A stretch of 64,000 nucleotides of DNA from Chryseobacterium gambrini (GTDB taxonomy: Bacteria > Bacteroidota > Bacteroidia > Flavobacteriales > Weeksellaceae), in assembly GCF_900156825.1 (NCBI RefSeq), contig NZ_FTOV01000006.1, forward strand, positions 186,001-250,000. Reading direction: 5' to 3'. The notes under the pieces are model-generated. The model was not told where the DNA came from and made no database searches. It was given only the letters and a program-made list of their open reading frames with translations. Position numbers and translations under genes: made by a program. Below, in pieces: positions 1-8,410 of the stretch. Positions within the stretch are counted from its first letter, which is position 1, and each line of letters opens with the position of its first letter.

Positions 1-258
1 AAAGATATTTACGGAAACAGCATTCCGAATCCTTCAAATTTGCTTCGTACCAAATGGCAGAATAATGAAAATTCTTTCGGTTCCTATTCCTATACGGCAG
101 TCGGTACAGAAATGTCTCATTTCGATGATTTGGCAGAAGAGGTAAACGACAGACTTTTCTTTGCCGGAGAACACACGGAAGCAGATTATTTTTCAACCGC
201 TCACGGTGCTTACTTAAGCGGAATTCGGGAAGCTGACAAAATTATAGCGCTGCTTTAA
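1..258 (+). CDS. Flavin-containing monoamine oxidase family protein, C-terminal end (5' truncated by window edge)
   Basis: The frame is open from base 1 and stops at TAA 256-258, giving about 85 residues. The visible motifs are SFGSYSYTAVG, then FFAGEHTEADYF and HGAYLSGIREA. These form the C-terminal FAD-contacting segment of MAO/LSD1-type flavin amine oxidases, which oxidatively deaminate amines to aldehydes with release of hydrogen peroxide and ammonia. The substrate cannot be told from this fragment. The stop lies 19 bases before the convergent HxlR gene, and no clear terminator separates them. Confidence 0.85.
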   Translation, partial: KDIYGNSIPNPSNLLRTKWQNNENSFGSYSYTAVGTEMSHFDDLAEEVNDRLFFAGEHTEADYFSTAHGAYLSGIREADKIIALL

Positions 259-277
259 ATGAAGTAACGGACTTAAA

Positions 278-625
278 TTATTTTTCTTCAATGCCGAAGT
301 CTTTCATCAGCTCAAATCCGTAATTTCTTAAAATTGAAATAATTTCTACAGCTTTTTTACCGCGCTCAGTAATGTTGTATTCTGTTCTGGGGGGAACTTC
401 CGGAAATATTTCTTTGGAAATAAAACCGTCTTCCAGCAATTCTTTTAAATTTTTAGAAAGCATTCTGTCTGAAATATGAGGAATACTGTTGGCTAATTCC
501 GAGTAACGCCATGCTTTATCTTTCAGACGCCAGAGAATAGGCATTTTATAGGTTCCACCTATTTTGCTCATGGCAAATTCTACAGGATTGTGAAAAAGGT
601 GCTTATCCGATACAAAATCAGGCAT
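278..625 (-). CDS. HxlR-family winged-helix transcriptional regulator
   Basis: This 115-residue protein has the typical HxlR length. It shows the family core: SKIGGTYKMPILWRL near the N-terminus, the recognition-helix region HISDRMLSKNLKELLEDGFI, and the wing PPRTEYNITERG. HxlR proteins are small dimeric DNA-binding regulators, often responding to aldehydes, oxidants or electrophiles. No cysteine is present, so a thiol switch like that of some relatives is unlikely here. It is divergent from the DJ-1/OsmC/reductase operon across about 115 bases, so that operon is its most likely target (inference from position). ATG start at 623-625. Confidence 0.88.
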   Translation of the reverse strand: MPDFVSDKHLFHNPVEFAMSKIGGTYKMPILWRLKDKAWRYSELANSIPHISDRMLSKNLKELLEDGFISKEIFPEVPPRTEYNITERGKKAVEIISILRNYGFELMKDFGIEEK

Positions 626-688
626 ACTTACATTTTTGTGAGTTCCTTACAAAGATAGCCATTATTCATTTTCTTTCTTACTCAGAAT

Positions 689-696
689 TATCTTTG
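689..696 (+). promoter_or_regulatory. Candidate -7 box (TATCTTTG) for the DJ-1/OsmC operon
   Basis: TATCTTTG matches the Bacteroidetes -7 consensus TAnnTTTG, 43 bases before the ATG at 740. I see no good TTTG -33 box at the usual spacing, so confidence is moderate. It lies in the divergent region shared with the HxlR gene. Confidence 0.45.
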
Positions 697-739
697 TTTC
701 ATCAAAATTAAAAATTTTAAAATCAAAAAAAAACAAAAA

Positions 740-1504
740 ATGGAAAAAGTAAATGAAGTAAATAGCTATGTTCATTTTCACGGAGCTCCCGTAAAAGGTA
801 AAATTCTGATGGTAGCAAGTTCGCCAAGTGTGAGTAAACAAACCAATTGGCCAATCGGTTTCTGGGCAGCAGAATTAACTCATCCTTTGAGAGTTTTTCA
901 GGAAGCAGGTTACGAAGTGGAACTGGCTTCAACAGAAGGCGGAAAACTGGAAATGGATGGCTATTCCAACCCTTTGGATGAAAGCGGTTATTCTGCACAC
1001 GATGTAATTTCTTTAGGATATATGCAGCAACCTGACTTTAAAGCAATGCTTGAAAATACAAAGAAACTAACCGAAGTTGATGCAAAAAACTATGACGCTG
1101 TTTTCTTGGTTGGCGGACAGGGACCGATGTACACTTTCAGAGGAAATAAAGATTTGGAACAATTATTTGTGAGTTTCTATGAAAGCGGAAAGCCGAGCGC
1201 AGCGGTTTGTCATTCAACCACTTTATTATTGGAAGCTAAAAAATCAAACGGTGAATTACTAGTAAAAGGAAAAACATGGACAGGTTTTGCTGACGCAGAA
1301 GAGGAATTTGCAGATCGGGCGGTCGGAATGAAAATTCAGCCTTACAGAATTGAAGAAGAAGCTAGAAAATTACAGGAAACAACATTCAAAGTTGCGGCTC
1401 CGTTTAGTTCATACGCTATTCAGGACGGGAATTTAATTACCGGACAACAGCAGAATTCGGGAGCGGCTGCGGCAGAATTAGTAGTAGAACTTTTAAGTAA
1501 ATAA
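740..1504 (+). CDS. DJ-1/PfpI family protein (Hsp31-like, type 1 glutamine amidotransferase domain)
   Basis: A 254-residue DJ-1/PfpI superfamily protein. The nucleophile elbow is AVCHST, with Cys157 followed by His158. A preceding VGGQGPMYTF (124-133) resembles the GGHG segment of Hsp31-type members, and Glu45 in the FWAAEL segment is a candidate acidic partner. Family members act as glyoxalase III, deglycase/chaperone or amidase-like stress proteins; which activity applies here cannot be read from sequence. There is no signal peptide, so it should be cytosolic. It is the first gene of an apparent operon with OsmC and an NAD(P)-binding reductase, opposite an HxlR regulator, which suggests reactive-aldehyde or oxidant stress. 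Confidence 0.88.
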   Translation: MEKVNEVNSYVHFHGAPVKGKILMVASSPSVSKQTNWPIGFWAAELTHPLRVFQEAGYEVELASTEGGKLEMDGYSNPLDESGYSAHDVISLGYMQQPDFKAMLENTKKLTEVDAKNYDAVFLVGGQGPMYTFRGNKDLEQLFVSFYESGKPSAAVCHSTTLLLEAKKSNGELLVKGKTWTGFADAEEEFADRAVGMKIQPYRIEEEARKLQETTFKVAAPFSSYAIQDGNLITGQQQNSGAAAAELVVELLSK

Positions 1505-1538
1505 TTATTACAGTTTAAGATTGATTAAATAAAATAGC

Positions 1539-1955
1539 ATGCAGATCAAAAGAAAATCAACCGCAGTGTGGAGCGGAACCGGAAAAGACGGAAAAGGAAA
1601 TCTTACAACACAAAGTACCGTTTTAAACGAAACCCAATATGGTTTTAATTCCCGTTTTGCAGACGGAATCGGAACGAATCCTGAAGAACTGATTGCCGCA
1701 GCTCATGCCGGTTGCTTCAGTATGAAACTGGCGTTTAATCTGCAAGCTGCAGGTTTTTCGGCAGATGAATTGAAAACTGATTGTGAAATCGTTCTGGAAG
1801 ACGGAAGCATCACTCAGTCTAACATTACTTTGGCAGCAAAAGTTTCCGGAATTGAAGCTGAAAAATTTGAAGAGCTGGTAAAAGATGCTGAAGCCAATTG
1901 TCCGGTTTCTAAACTGCTGAATGCAAAAATTACCGTAAATTTCACGTTAAACTAA
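1539..1955 (+). CDS. OsmC/Ohr-family peroxiredoxin
   Basis: 138 residues with the two conserved OsmC/Ohr cysteines: Cys59 in the segment AAHAGCFSM and Cys121 in NCPVSKLL, plus Glu50 near the active site. OsmC proteins reduce organic hydroperoxides through a Cys-Cys pair. Length and motif spacing fit OsmC better than Ohr. Cytosolic, no signal peptide. It starts 34 bases after the DJ-1 gene and stops 4 bases before the next ATG, so co-transcription is likely. Confidence 0.92.
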   Translation: MQIKRKSTAVWSGTGKDGKGNLTTQSTVLNETQYGFNSRFADGIGTNPEELIAAAHAGCFSMKLAFNLQAAGFSADELKTDCEIVLEDGSITQSNITLAAKVSGIEAEKFEELVKDAEANCPVSKLLNAKITVNFTLN

Positions 1956-1959
1956 AAGT

Positions 1960-2574
1960 ATGAATATAGCAATCATCGGCTCCGGAAATGTAGGCGGAGC
2001 TTTGGCTCAACAGTGGATAAAAGCGGGGCATAACGTTTTGATAGGAGCGCAGTTTCCTTTAAGTGAAAAAAATATTTCCCTTGCAACAAAAATCGGGGAA
2101 GATCGTTTTGCGGTGATCGAAAATGCGGTGAAGCAGTGTGAAGTAATTCTTGTCGCAACACCTCCGACTGCCATTTTTGAAGTGATCGAACAGTTAGGCG
2201 ATGTTTCGGGAAAAGTCATTATTGATGCTACCAATGCCGTAATGAAATCTCCGGAACCTTATAAAACAGTATATCACGCTTTGGCAGATAAAACCAACGC
2301 AGAAATCGTAAAATGTTTTAACACCACAGGTTTTGAAAATATGCTTGATCCGATATACAATGGTGAAGGAATTGATATGTTTATGGCGGGAGACAGCGAA
2401 AAAGCAAAAGAAATTGTCAAAAAACTGGCTTTAGATTGTGGTTTCGCTTCCTGTATAGATTTTGGAAAAGCAGATAAAGTAGAACTGCTGGAAAAATTTG
2501 CACTTTCGTGGATCAATCTTGCCATTATGCAGGGTTACGGAAGAGATATGGCTTTTAAACTTATTAGAAGATAA
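1960..2574 (+). CDS. NAD(P)-binding oxidoreductase, F420-dependent NADP reductase-like
   Basis: 204 residues. It opens with the Rossmann fingerprint GSGNVGGALAQQW (residues 7-19) and continues with ILVATPP and VIIDATN, the pattern of NADPH-dependent F420 reductase-like and 6-phosphogluconate-dehydrogenase-like NAD-binding domains. Bacteroidetes are not known to use F420, so the real hydride acceptor is probably something else (inference). Only 4 bases separate it from osmC, so translation may be coupled. It is the last gene of the stress operon. Confidence 0.8.
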   Translation: MNIAIIGSGNVGGALAQQWIKAGHNVLIGAQFPLSEKNISLATKIGEDRFAVIENAVKQCEVILVATPPTAIFEVIEQLGDVSGKVIIDATNAVMKSPEPYKTVYHALADKTNAEIVKCFNTTGFENMLDPIYNGEGIDMFMAGDSEKAKEIVKKLALDCGFASCIDFGKADKVELLEKFALSWINLAIMQGYGRDMAFKLIRR

Positions 2575-2637
2575 TACCGCTGTATAAATAATTTAAGCAT
2601 GAAAGTTTAGGTTTATTTTTCTCAAAAATTAATTCTC

Positions 2638-2645
2638 TATCTTTG
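2638..2645 (+). promoter_or_regulatory. -7 box TATCTTTG directly before the helicase ATG (probably leaderless)
   Basis: TATCTTTG followed by only four bases (caaa) and then ATG at 2650. With the usual Bacteroidetes geometry the transcript would start at or next to the A of the ATG. The -33 element is weak (TTTA around 2612). Confidence 0.55.
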
Positions 2646-2649
2646 CAAA

Positions 2650-4002
2650 ATGGAAAAACTCACTTTTGCAGATTTTGACCTTCCGGTTAAAATTCTTGAT
2701 GTTTTAGCGGATCTTAATTTATTTGAACCTACTCCGATTCAGGAAAAAAGTATTAAACCGATACTTTCCGGGCGTGATGTGATGGGAATTGCACAGACGG
2801 GAACCGGAAAAACACTGGCTTATCTGTTACCTGTTCTTAAAACCTGGAAATACAATAAAACAGGAAATCCTACGGTTGTTATTTTAGTTCCTACAAGAGA
2901 ATTGGTGGTTCAGGTAGCTGAAATTGTTGAGAAATTAACAGAAAATATTACTGCAAGAGTGATAGGGATTTACGGTGGAAAAAACATCAACACCCAAAAA
3001 TTATTGTTTAATGATGGCTGCGATATTCTGGTGGGAACTCCCGGAAGAGTAATGGATTTGGCAATTGATAATGCCATTTCTTTAAAGGAAGTTCAGAAAC
3101 TGATTATTGATGAGTTTGATGAAATGCTGAATCTGGGTTTCAGACCACAGTTGACGCACATTTTTGAAATGATGAGAGAAAAAAGACAGAATATTCTTTT
3201 TTCTGCTACCATGACGGAAGCTGTAGACGAAATGTTGGATGAGTATTTTGCCAGTCCTGTTGAAATTTCACTGGCAAAATCCGGAACGCCGCTTGAAAAA
3301 ATAGATCAGACCGCTTATAAAGTAGAAAATTTTAATACCAAAATTAATTTACTAGAGCATTTGCTGAAAACAGATGCCGATATGTCTAAAGTTTTGATTT
3401 TCACCAATAATAAGAAGAATTCAGATCTTTTATTTACAAAAATTGATGAGCTTTTTCCTGAACAGTTTGATGTGATCCACTCCAATAAATCGCAGAACTA
3501 CAGACTAAAAGCGATGAAACGTTTTGAGAATGAAGAAATCAGAGGTCTTATCACAACAGATGTCATGGCAAGAGGTCTGGATATTTCAGACATTACGCAC
3601 GTTATCAATTTTGAAACGCCCGATATTCCGGAGCAGTATATTCACAGAATCGGTAGAACGGGTAGAGCAGACAAAGATGGTAAAGCCATAACTTTCGTTA
3701 CCAAGAAAGAGAAAACTTTAGCTCTCGACATCGAATTATTGATGGATAAAGAACTGAAATACATCGATTTCCCGCAAGAAGTTAAAATCAATCCTAAAAA
3801 GATTGCTTCGGAAGAAGAAACGGTAATCATGAAAAATCCTGTGAAGGTTAAACTGAATGACGGTGGAGGTGCATTTCATGAAAAGAAAGCAAAAAATACC
3901 AAAGAAAACTGGGGCGGACCTTCCAAAAGAAAAGCTCCCAAAAAATTTGGAGCCAACAGAGCGCAGCAGAAATCAATATCTAAATCCAAAAGAAAGAAAT
4001 AA
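2650..4002 (+). CDS. DEAD-box-type RNA helicase with DEFD motif II
   Basis: 450 residues. Helicase motifs in order: Q motif PTPIQ (27-31), motif I AQTGTGKT (48-55), Ia PTRELV (81-86), Ib TPGR (130-133), motif II DEFD (154-157), motif III SAT (185-187), IV/V in the C-terminal RecA domain, and VI HRIGRTGR. The last ~60 residues are Lys-rich, an RNA-binding tail as in RhlE/CshA-like helicases. The protein should unwind or remodel RNA with ATP in the cytosol (ribosome assembly or mRNA decay). Motif II reads DEFD rather than DEAD; the two acidic residues that bind Mg-ATP are kept. Monocistronic, followed by a strong hairpin terminator. Confidence 0.93.
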   Translation: MEKLTFADFDLPVKILDVLADLNLFEPTPIQEKSIKPILSGRDVMGIAQTGTGKTLAYLLPVLKTWKYNKTGNPTVVILVPTRELVVQVAEIVEKLTENITARVIGIYGGKNINTQKLLFNDGCDILVGTPGRVMDLAIDNAISLKEVQKLIIDEFDEMLNLGFRPQLTHIFEMMREKRQNILFSATMTEAVDEMLDEYFASPVEISLAKSGTPLEKIDQTAYKVENFNTKINLLEHLLKTDADMSKVLIFTNNKKNSDLLFTKIDELFPEQFDVIHSNKSQNYRLKAMKRFENEEIRGLITTDVMARGLDISDITHVINFETPDIPEQYIHRIGRTGRADKDGKAITFVTKKEKTLALDIELLMDKELKYIDFPQEVKINPKKIASEEETVIMKNPVKVKLNDGGGAFHEKKAKNTKENWGGPSKRKAPKKFGANRAQQKSISKSKRKK

Positions 4003-4006
4003 AAAA

Positions 4007-4027
4007 ACTCCCGAATTTTTCGGGAGT
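4007..4027. terminator. Bidirectional hairpin terminator between helicase and lipoprotein genes
   Basis: ACTCCCGAA (4007-4015) pairs perfectly with TTCGGGAGT (4019-4027), with A-rich and T-rich tracts on the two sides, so it can serve the converging genes on both strands. A nearly identical hairpin recurs at 5927-5947. Confidence 0.85.
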
Positions 4028-4034
4028 TTGCTTT

Positions 4035-4469
4035 TTATCGGGTTAAAATCAGAACTATTTTGTCATCGATTCCGTCTCCGTCTTCATCACTGTAATCCGA
4101 AACAATATGCATTTCATTATTCGTAAGCTTCAGAACTTCACTGGCTTCGCCGTCTATAACGATCTGTTTGTTTAGTGGGTCATAAGAATAAGAAGAAGTG
4201 TCTGTTCCCAGATTTTCACAATTTCCGCTCATTCCATCATCAAAAATGTTGCTTACCATTGTATTGTTCGATTTAAAATCAAATGTACTTTTTTTGTAGC
4301 AGCTTGAAGAAGGATCATTGTAAATAGTACTTCCGTTTTTTCCGGAAACTGCCATTTCTCTGGATGGCTTCCAGACTCCTACAACAGATGCATAAACATC
4401 GTCATCATCACTTTTGCAGGCTGTGAAAAGAAAACCTGCTGAAATAGCAAGAAATAAGATTTTTTTCAT
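4035..4469 (-). CDS. Lipocalin-like lipoprotein with C-terminal DxDGDGIDD motif
   Basis: 144 residues with an N-terminal hydrophobic signal ending in the lipobox FTAC (Cys17), so lipid-anchored export is expected. The mature part resembles small lipocalin-like (GVWK...) lipoproteins common in Chryseobacterium. The C-terminus carries DEDGDGIDD, a possible calcium-binding loop. It is a paralogue of the lipoprotein at 5956-6417 (same size, same GxWK start, same C-terminal Asp-rich loop). Function unknown. Confidence 0.8.
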   Translation of the reverse strand: MKKILFLAISAGFLFTACKSDDDDVYASVVGVWKPSREMAVSGKNGSTIYNDPSSSCYKKSTFDFKSNNTMVSNIFDDGMSGNCENLGTDTSSYSYDPLNKQIVIDGEASEVLKLTNNEMHIVSDYSDEDGDGIDDKIVLILTR

Positions 4470-4559
4470 GGTTTAAACTAATTTTTAAGGCTGCAAAGAA
4501 AAGGAAAAAAACTTTTCACACAAAATCTTTCAATAAAATAATCATCGAGTTTGTTTAAA

Positions 4560-4590
4560 CTTTTTAACCGCAAAAGATGCAAAAGATTTT
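4560..4590. repeat. Partial copy of an AACCGCAAAAG-type dispersed repeat
   Basis: The segment around AACCGCAAAAGATGCAAAAG matches the left end of the inverted-repeat element at 29576-29742. The 4470-4755 gap that holds it is AT-rich and shows no ORF, tRNA or convincing regulatory site besides this. Confidence 0.5.
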
Positions 4591-4755
4591 AACACTTTAG
4601 TTATTTAAGTGGAAAAAAAGAACACATAAGTTTAAAAAATCAAAGATTTTTTTCTTTGCAGACGTTTGAATACTTTAAATAAATCCATATTCCAGCTATA
4701 AGTTTAAATTAATTTATCAACAAAAAAGCTGCTTCAATACTGAAACAGCTCATTT

Positions 4756-5223
4756 TTATTCCTCATCCTCATCAAGAAAATTCAGTTCGTCATCCCGCTG
4801 AACATAATCATGCGAAATTCCCGGAGGATTAAACAATCCCCAATTATCAACAATAAAATGTTTAGGATTGAATCCTGAAACCCAGTCGACAAATAAAAGC
4901 CTGAATTCTTCAGTAAGATTTCTGATAATCGTATAATACTTTGCATCTGTAAATCCCATCATTTCGAGTGTATTTCCGCTTACCATAATGCTTCTTGCTG
5001 CTTTTCTTATGATCGCTGCATTTTCCATCTTAATGTCATACAGTTTTACGGCTTCCGCACCGGATATTTTTGCCTGAATAATCATGCTGTCTTCAAGAAG
5101 ATGCGATTTCAGTGTCTGGAGATAATCATTATCCTCAGGAAATAAATCTGTTATCACTTTTAGAGTTTCATAGATTTCCTGCGCTTTTTTGAAAATGGGA
5201 AGGTTTCGGGTAGATTCTCTCAT
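4756..5223 (-). CDS. Conserved hypothetical protein, helical, possibly four-helix-bundle type
   Basis: 155 residues, no signal peptide, predicted mostly helical. The N-terminal part (RNLPIFKKAQEIYETLKVITDLFPEDNDY) has the rhythm of four-helix-bundle proteins related to the 23S rRNA intervening-sequence protein, though I would not assign the family on that alone. The C-terminus is acidic (DEDEE). It starts one base after the stop of the SGNH hydrolase upstream, so the two are almost certainly co-transcribed. Function not recognised. Confidence 0.7.
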   Translation of the reverse strand: MRESTRNLPIFKKAQEIYETLKVITDLFPEDNDYLQTLKSHLLEDSMIIQAKISGAEAVKLYDIKMENAAIIRKAARSIMVSGNTLEMMGFTDAKYYTIIRNLTEEFRLLFVDWVSGFNPKHFIVDNWGLFNPPGISHDYVQRDDELNFLDEDEE

Positions 5224-5224
5224 T

Positions 5225-5878
5225 TTATTTCATATAAGGATTCATCACAGAAGTCCATAATCTGTAGCCTTCCGGCGTCATGTGAAGCATATCTTCCACA
5301 AACAGGTCTTTTCTCACGTTTCCGTTTGTATCCTGCATTACCTTTGTGATGTCAATAAACGCTGCATTCGGCTGCTTTTTCATGAAATCGGCAATCTTTT
5401 TATTGGCTTCCTTCATTTGCGGCCATAACTTTTCGCGGCTCGGAGAATATTTAATGGAAATATAATCTACCTCGATTTTCGGGAATTTTGCACGGATTTT
5501 TTTGTAGAATGTTTTAAATCTTTCCACTACAACATCGGCTTTCAATTTATCGTTGTCGGCAAAATCGTTCTCACCACAGTAAATGATGATCTGTTTGGGT
5601 TGATAAGGATTTAAAAGATCCTCTGCATAATCATTTAGATCCGTTAATCTTGAGCCTCCGAAACCTCTGTTGATGATGGTTTTATCCGGAAAATAATTCG
5701 CAACATCCGTCCATTTCGTGAAAGACGAACTTCCTACTAAAAGAATTGCGTTTTCAGCAGGAGGATTTTCCAGATTCAGTTTCTTAAAATTTTGGATGTC
5801 CTGCCAGAACATCGGTTTTTCCTGTGCAAAAAACAGGGCAAAAGTCAGCATCAGAAATGCCGAAAAAATCTTCTTCAT
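5225..5878 (-). CDS. SGNH/GDSL-family hydrolase, secreted
   Basis: 217 residues with a Sec signal peptide ending around FFAQ (residue 19). The SGNH blocks are visible: block I GSSSF with Ser50-52, block II glycine in GFGGS (72-76), block III GEND with Asn104, and block V DMLH near the C-terminus supplying Asp and His. Such enzymes cleave esters, often acetyl groups on polysaccharides or lipids. The substrate is unknown. Periplasmic or extracellular. Operon with the hypothetical gene downstream (1-base gap). Confidence 0.88.
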   Translation of the reverse strand: MKKIFSAFLMLTFALFFAQEKPMFWQDIQNFKKLNLENPPAENAILLVGSSSFTKWTDVANYFPDKTIINRGFGGSRLTDLNDYAEDLLNPYQPKQIIIYCGENDFADNDKLKADVVVERFKTFYKKIRAKFPKIEVDYISIKYSPSREKLWPQMKEANKKIADFMKKQPNAAFIDITKVMQDTNGNVRKDLFVEDMLHMTPEGYRLWTSVMNPYMK

Positions 5879-5926
5879 TGTTTTAATAATTTTAGTTGAA
5901 TATTAAAATTTTCTTTTCAAGAAAAA

Positions 5927-5947
5927 ACTCCCGAATTTTTCGAGAGT
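5927..5947. terminator. Bidirectional hairpin terminator
   Basis: ACTCCCGAA (5927-5935) pairs with TTCGAGAGT with one mismatch. It has T and A tracts on its flanks and is nearly identical to the hairpin at 4007-4027. It sits just downstream of the minus-strand lipoprotein gene at 5956. Confidence 0.75.
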
Positions 5948-5955
5948 TTTCTTTT

Positions 5956-6417
5956 TTATCTTTTATACGTTACGTATTCTGCATCTGGTATCGTATCGCC
6001 GTCTTGATCTATATTGCCGGACAATTGCTTTATTCTCATTTCAGAGCTTGTAAGAACTACAATTCTGTACTTCACAGCACTGTTCCCGGTGTAGGTAACG
6101 GTTAAATCCTTTGTTTCAGAATTGTACTCATATTTTCCTTCTACTTTTGCCACTACATTACAGTTTGTTCCTGTTCCTCCATAAGTAGTAAACGAGGTGT
6201 AGTAATCTGTTCTGAACTCCAGTTTGTCATTCACGGAACATCCTGTTGGAACATGCGTATCAATTACAAATTTATCGTCTTTTCCTGATATCGTTTCTTT
6301 TTTACTGATCTTCCAATCACCTTTCATCATATCCATTTCATAACCCTGGATATCATCATCGTTACATGAAGTAAGCGCTAACGCTGAAAAGGCAAATAAA
6401 AGTAATGGTTTTTTCAT
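5956..6417 (-). CDS. Lipocalin-like lipoprotein, paralogue of the gene at 4035
   Basis: 153 residues with a signal peptide and lipobox LTSC (Cys18). The mature protein begins with an acidic stretch and GDWKISKKE, and ends with DQDGDTIPDAEYVTYKR, the same architecture as the 4035-4469 lipoprotein (acidic linker, GxWK, Cys pair, Asp-rich C-terminal loop). Probably anchored in the periplasm or outer membrane. Ligand and role are not known. Confidence 0.8.
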   Translation of the reverse strand: MKKPLLLFAFSALALTSCNDDDIQGYEMDMMKGDWKISKKETISGKDDKFVIDTHVPTGCSVNDKLEFRTDYYTSFTTYGGTGTNCNVVAKVEGKYEYNSETKDLTVTYTGNSAVKYRIVVLTSSEMRIKQLSGNIDQDGDTIPDAEYVTYKR

Positions 6418-6611
6418 TTTTACAAATTTAAGAATATGCTAAAATATAAATAAATTTGAAATATCTCTAATGAAATTAAGGATTTTTAAACGATTGATTA
6501 CAGAAAAAGCAAATTGGAATAAAAGTTGTAAGGTGAAAGTTTATTCCTGTCTGTTTTATTTTTTACAGCATAGCAATAAACTTCCATCTTCGGATCTGAA
6601 GCTTTCGGCTT

Positions 6612-7775
6612 TTAATAGCTCATTTCCACAATTTTAGACGCATCTTGAGGAGTCAGTTTTCTGTATTCTCCCAAACCAAGCCAGTTTCTCTCAGTAAAAG
6701 TTTTTTCCACTCTTTCAGCAGTTCCTTTATAATCCTCCGTATATTCAGAAAGCTTCGTATCAATATTCAGGCTGTGGAAAAATTCTTCCAGTTTTTTGAT
6801 TCCCAGTTCCGCTTTTTCTTCAACCGTTCCGTCCTTAATTCCCCAGACTCTTTCTGCATACTGAGCCAGTTTACCTTTCTTGGTTTCAAAATTATAACGG
6901 TAATGAGACGGAGCAATAATGGCTAAAGTTCTTGCGTGATCGATCCCGAAATAAGCCGTAAGTTCATGTCCCATTGCGTGAACCGCCCAGTCTGTAATCA
7001 CACCCTTCTGAATCAGTCCGTTCAGAGCCATTGTACAGCACCACATGAAATTTCCGGCTGCATCATAATCAAATTCCTCCGCCAGAACTTTCGGAGCCGT
7101 TTCCTGTAAACTGATCAGAATACTTTCTGCAATTCTTTCCTGAAGATCTGCCGAAGAAGGAGCCGTCATATATTGTTCCAAAACGTGAGTATAAGCATCC
7201 GTTAAACCATTAACGATCTGTCTTTGCGGAATGGATCTCACCACTTCCGGATCCAGAACCGAGAACTGAGGAAATAATCCCGGACCTCCCGAAGACAATT
7301 TTTCGTTGGTTTCTCTTCTCGAAATCACGTACCCCGAATTCATCTCAGAACCGGTTGCAGGATGCGTAAGAACAGTTCCGAAAGGCATTCCTTCCCCTTC
7401 AAAAGTTCTTACAGGTTTCGTAAGGATTTCCCATGGTTCTCCATCATAATTTGCTGCAGCGGAAAGAAACTTCGTTCCGTCGATCACAGATCCGCCTCCG
7501 ACAGCCAAGAGAAAAGTAATATTATTTTCTTTGATAAAGCTTAAAGCATTAATTAATACTTCATATTCCGGATTGGCAGGAACGCCGCCGAATTCATGCA
7601 CTTCATGACCTTTTAAAGCTTCTTTTACCTGATCGTAAACACCATTGTTTTTGATGCTTCCGCCTCCGTAAATCATTAAAACTTTGGCGTCTGCAGGAAT
7701 TTCTTTTGAAATTTTAGCAATTTCACCTTTTCCGAAAAGTATTTTGGTTGGATTTTTTAGTTCGAAATTAAGCAT
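6612..7775 (-). CDS. yqhD: Iron-containing alcohol dehydrogenase / NADPH-dependent aldehyde reductase YqhD
   Basis: 387 residues, the length of E. coli YqhD, and very similar along the N-terminus (NPTKILFGKGEIA, IYGGGSIK, FLLAVGGGSVIDGTKF). Nucleotide binding is by the GGGS segment. The metal ligands Asp and His in DAYTHVLEQ (about 195-199) and two His in HAMGHELTAYFGIDHARTL (about 265-280) are all present. YqhD reduces short-chain and lipid-derived aldehydes with NADPH, a detoxification role. Cytosolic. Stand-alone gene with a long repeat-filled region upstream. Confidence 0.92.
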   Translation of the reverse strand: MLNFELKNPTKILFGKGEIAKISKEIPADAKVLMIYGGGSIKNNGVYDQVKEALKGHEVHEFGGVPANPEYEVLINALSFIKENNITFLLAVGGGSVIDGTKFLSAAANYDGEPWEILTKPVRTFEGEGMPFGTVLTHPATGSEMNSGYVISRRETNEKLSSGGPGLFPQFSVLDPEVVRSIPQRQIVNGLTDAYTHVLEQYMTAPSSADLQERIAESILISLQETAPKVLAEEFDYDAAGNFMWCCTMALNGLIQKGVITDWAVHAMGHELTAYFGIDHARTLAIIAPSHYRYNFETKKGKLAQYAERVWGIKDGTVEEKAELGIKKLEEFFHSLNIDTKLSEYTEDYKGTAERVEKTFTERNWLGLGEYRKLTPQDASKIVEMSY

Positions 7776-7903
7776 TGTTCTTAAATTTATTTTAAGTCAA
7801 ATTTACGCATTGCTTACTGAAAACTGAGTTAAGAAAGTTTTAAAATTATAATGATTGCTATTTATTAAAACTGTTGAATTTTGTTGATTAATCATTTAAA
7901 AGA

Positions 7904-8128
7904 TCACATGAGAAGAAAATCAAAAATTTTCACAAACTAATGTGTTCTGATATAAAGTTTAAAATGATTTAAAATCTTATGTGACTTTGTGTTTAAAAAA
8001 CTCTTTCATTCAATCTACAACACTGTCATTTTGAGCGCAACGAAGTGGAGTCGAAAAATCTAAAATAACTTCATATGAATAGATTCTTCATTGCATATTG
8101 CTTCGCAAAATTTCATTCTGAATGACAG
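7904..8128. repeat. Direct repeat unit 1 (contains an inverted CTGTCATT element)
   Basis: It begins TCACATGAGAAGAAAATC and ends GAATGACAG. The inner half (8023-8128) is a degenerate inverted repeat whose arms read inward from CTGTCATT and end near GAATCT. This family of interspersed elements is frequent in Flavobacteriia. About 90 percent identical by eye to unit 2, which lies 281-283 bases downstream. Confidence 0.85.
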
Positions 8129-8184
8129 TTTTTTAATATAACACATTAGTCACATAAGTTTAGTTTAATTAAATACTTAGAAGT

Positions 8185-8410
8185 TCACATAAGAAGAAAA
8201 TCAAAGATTTTCACAAACTAATGTGTTCTGATATAAAGCTTAGAAATTGTTTTAAAATCTTATGTGACTTTGTGTTTAAAATACTCTTTCATTCAATCTA
8301 CAACGCTGTCATTTTGAGCGCAACGAAGTGGAGCCGAAAAATCTCAAAAAACTTCATATGAATAGATTCTTCATTTCATAATGCTTCGCAAAATTTCATT
8401 CAGAATGACA
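8185..8410. repeat. Direct repeat unit 2
   Basis: Second copy of the unit at 7904-8128, beginning TCACATAAGAAGAAAATC. It keeps the segments CACAAACTAATGTGTTCTGA and GAGCGCAACGAAGTGGAG, with small indels and substitutions. It ends eight bases before the stop of the next minus-strand gene. Confidence 0.85.
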
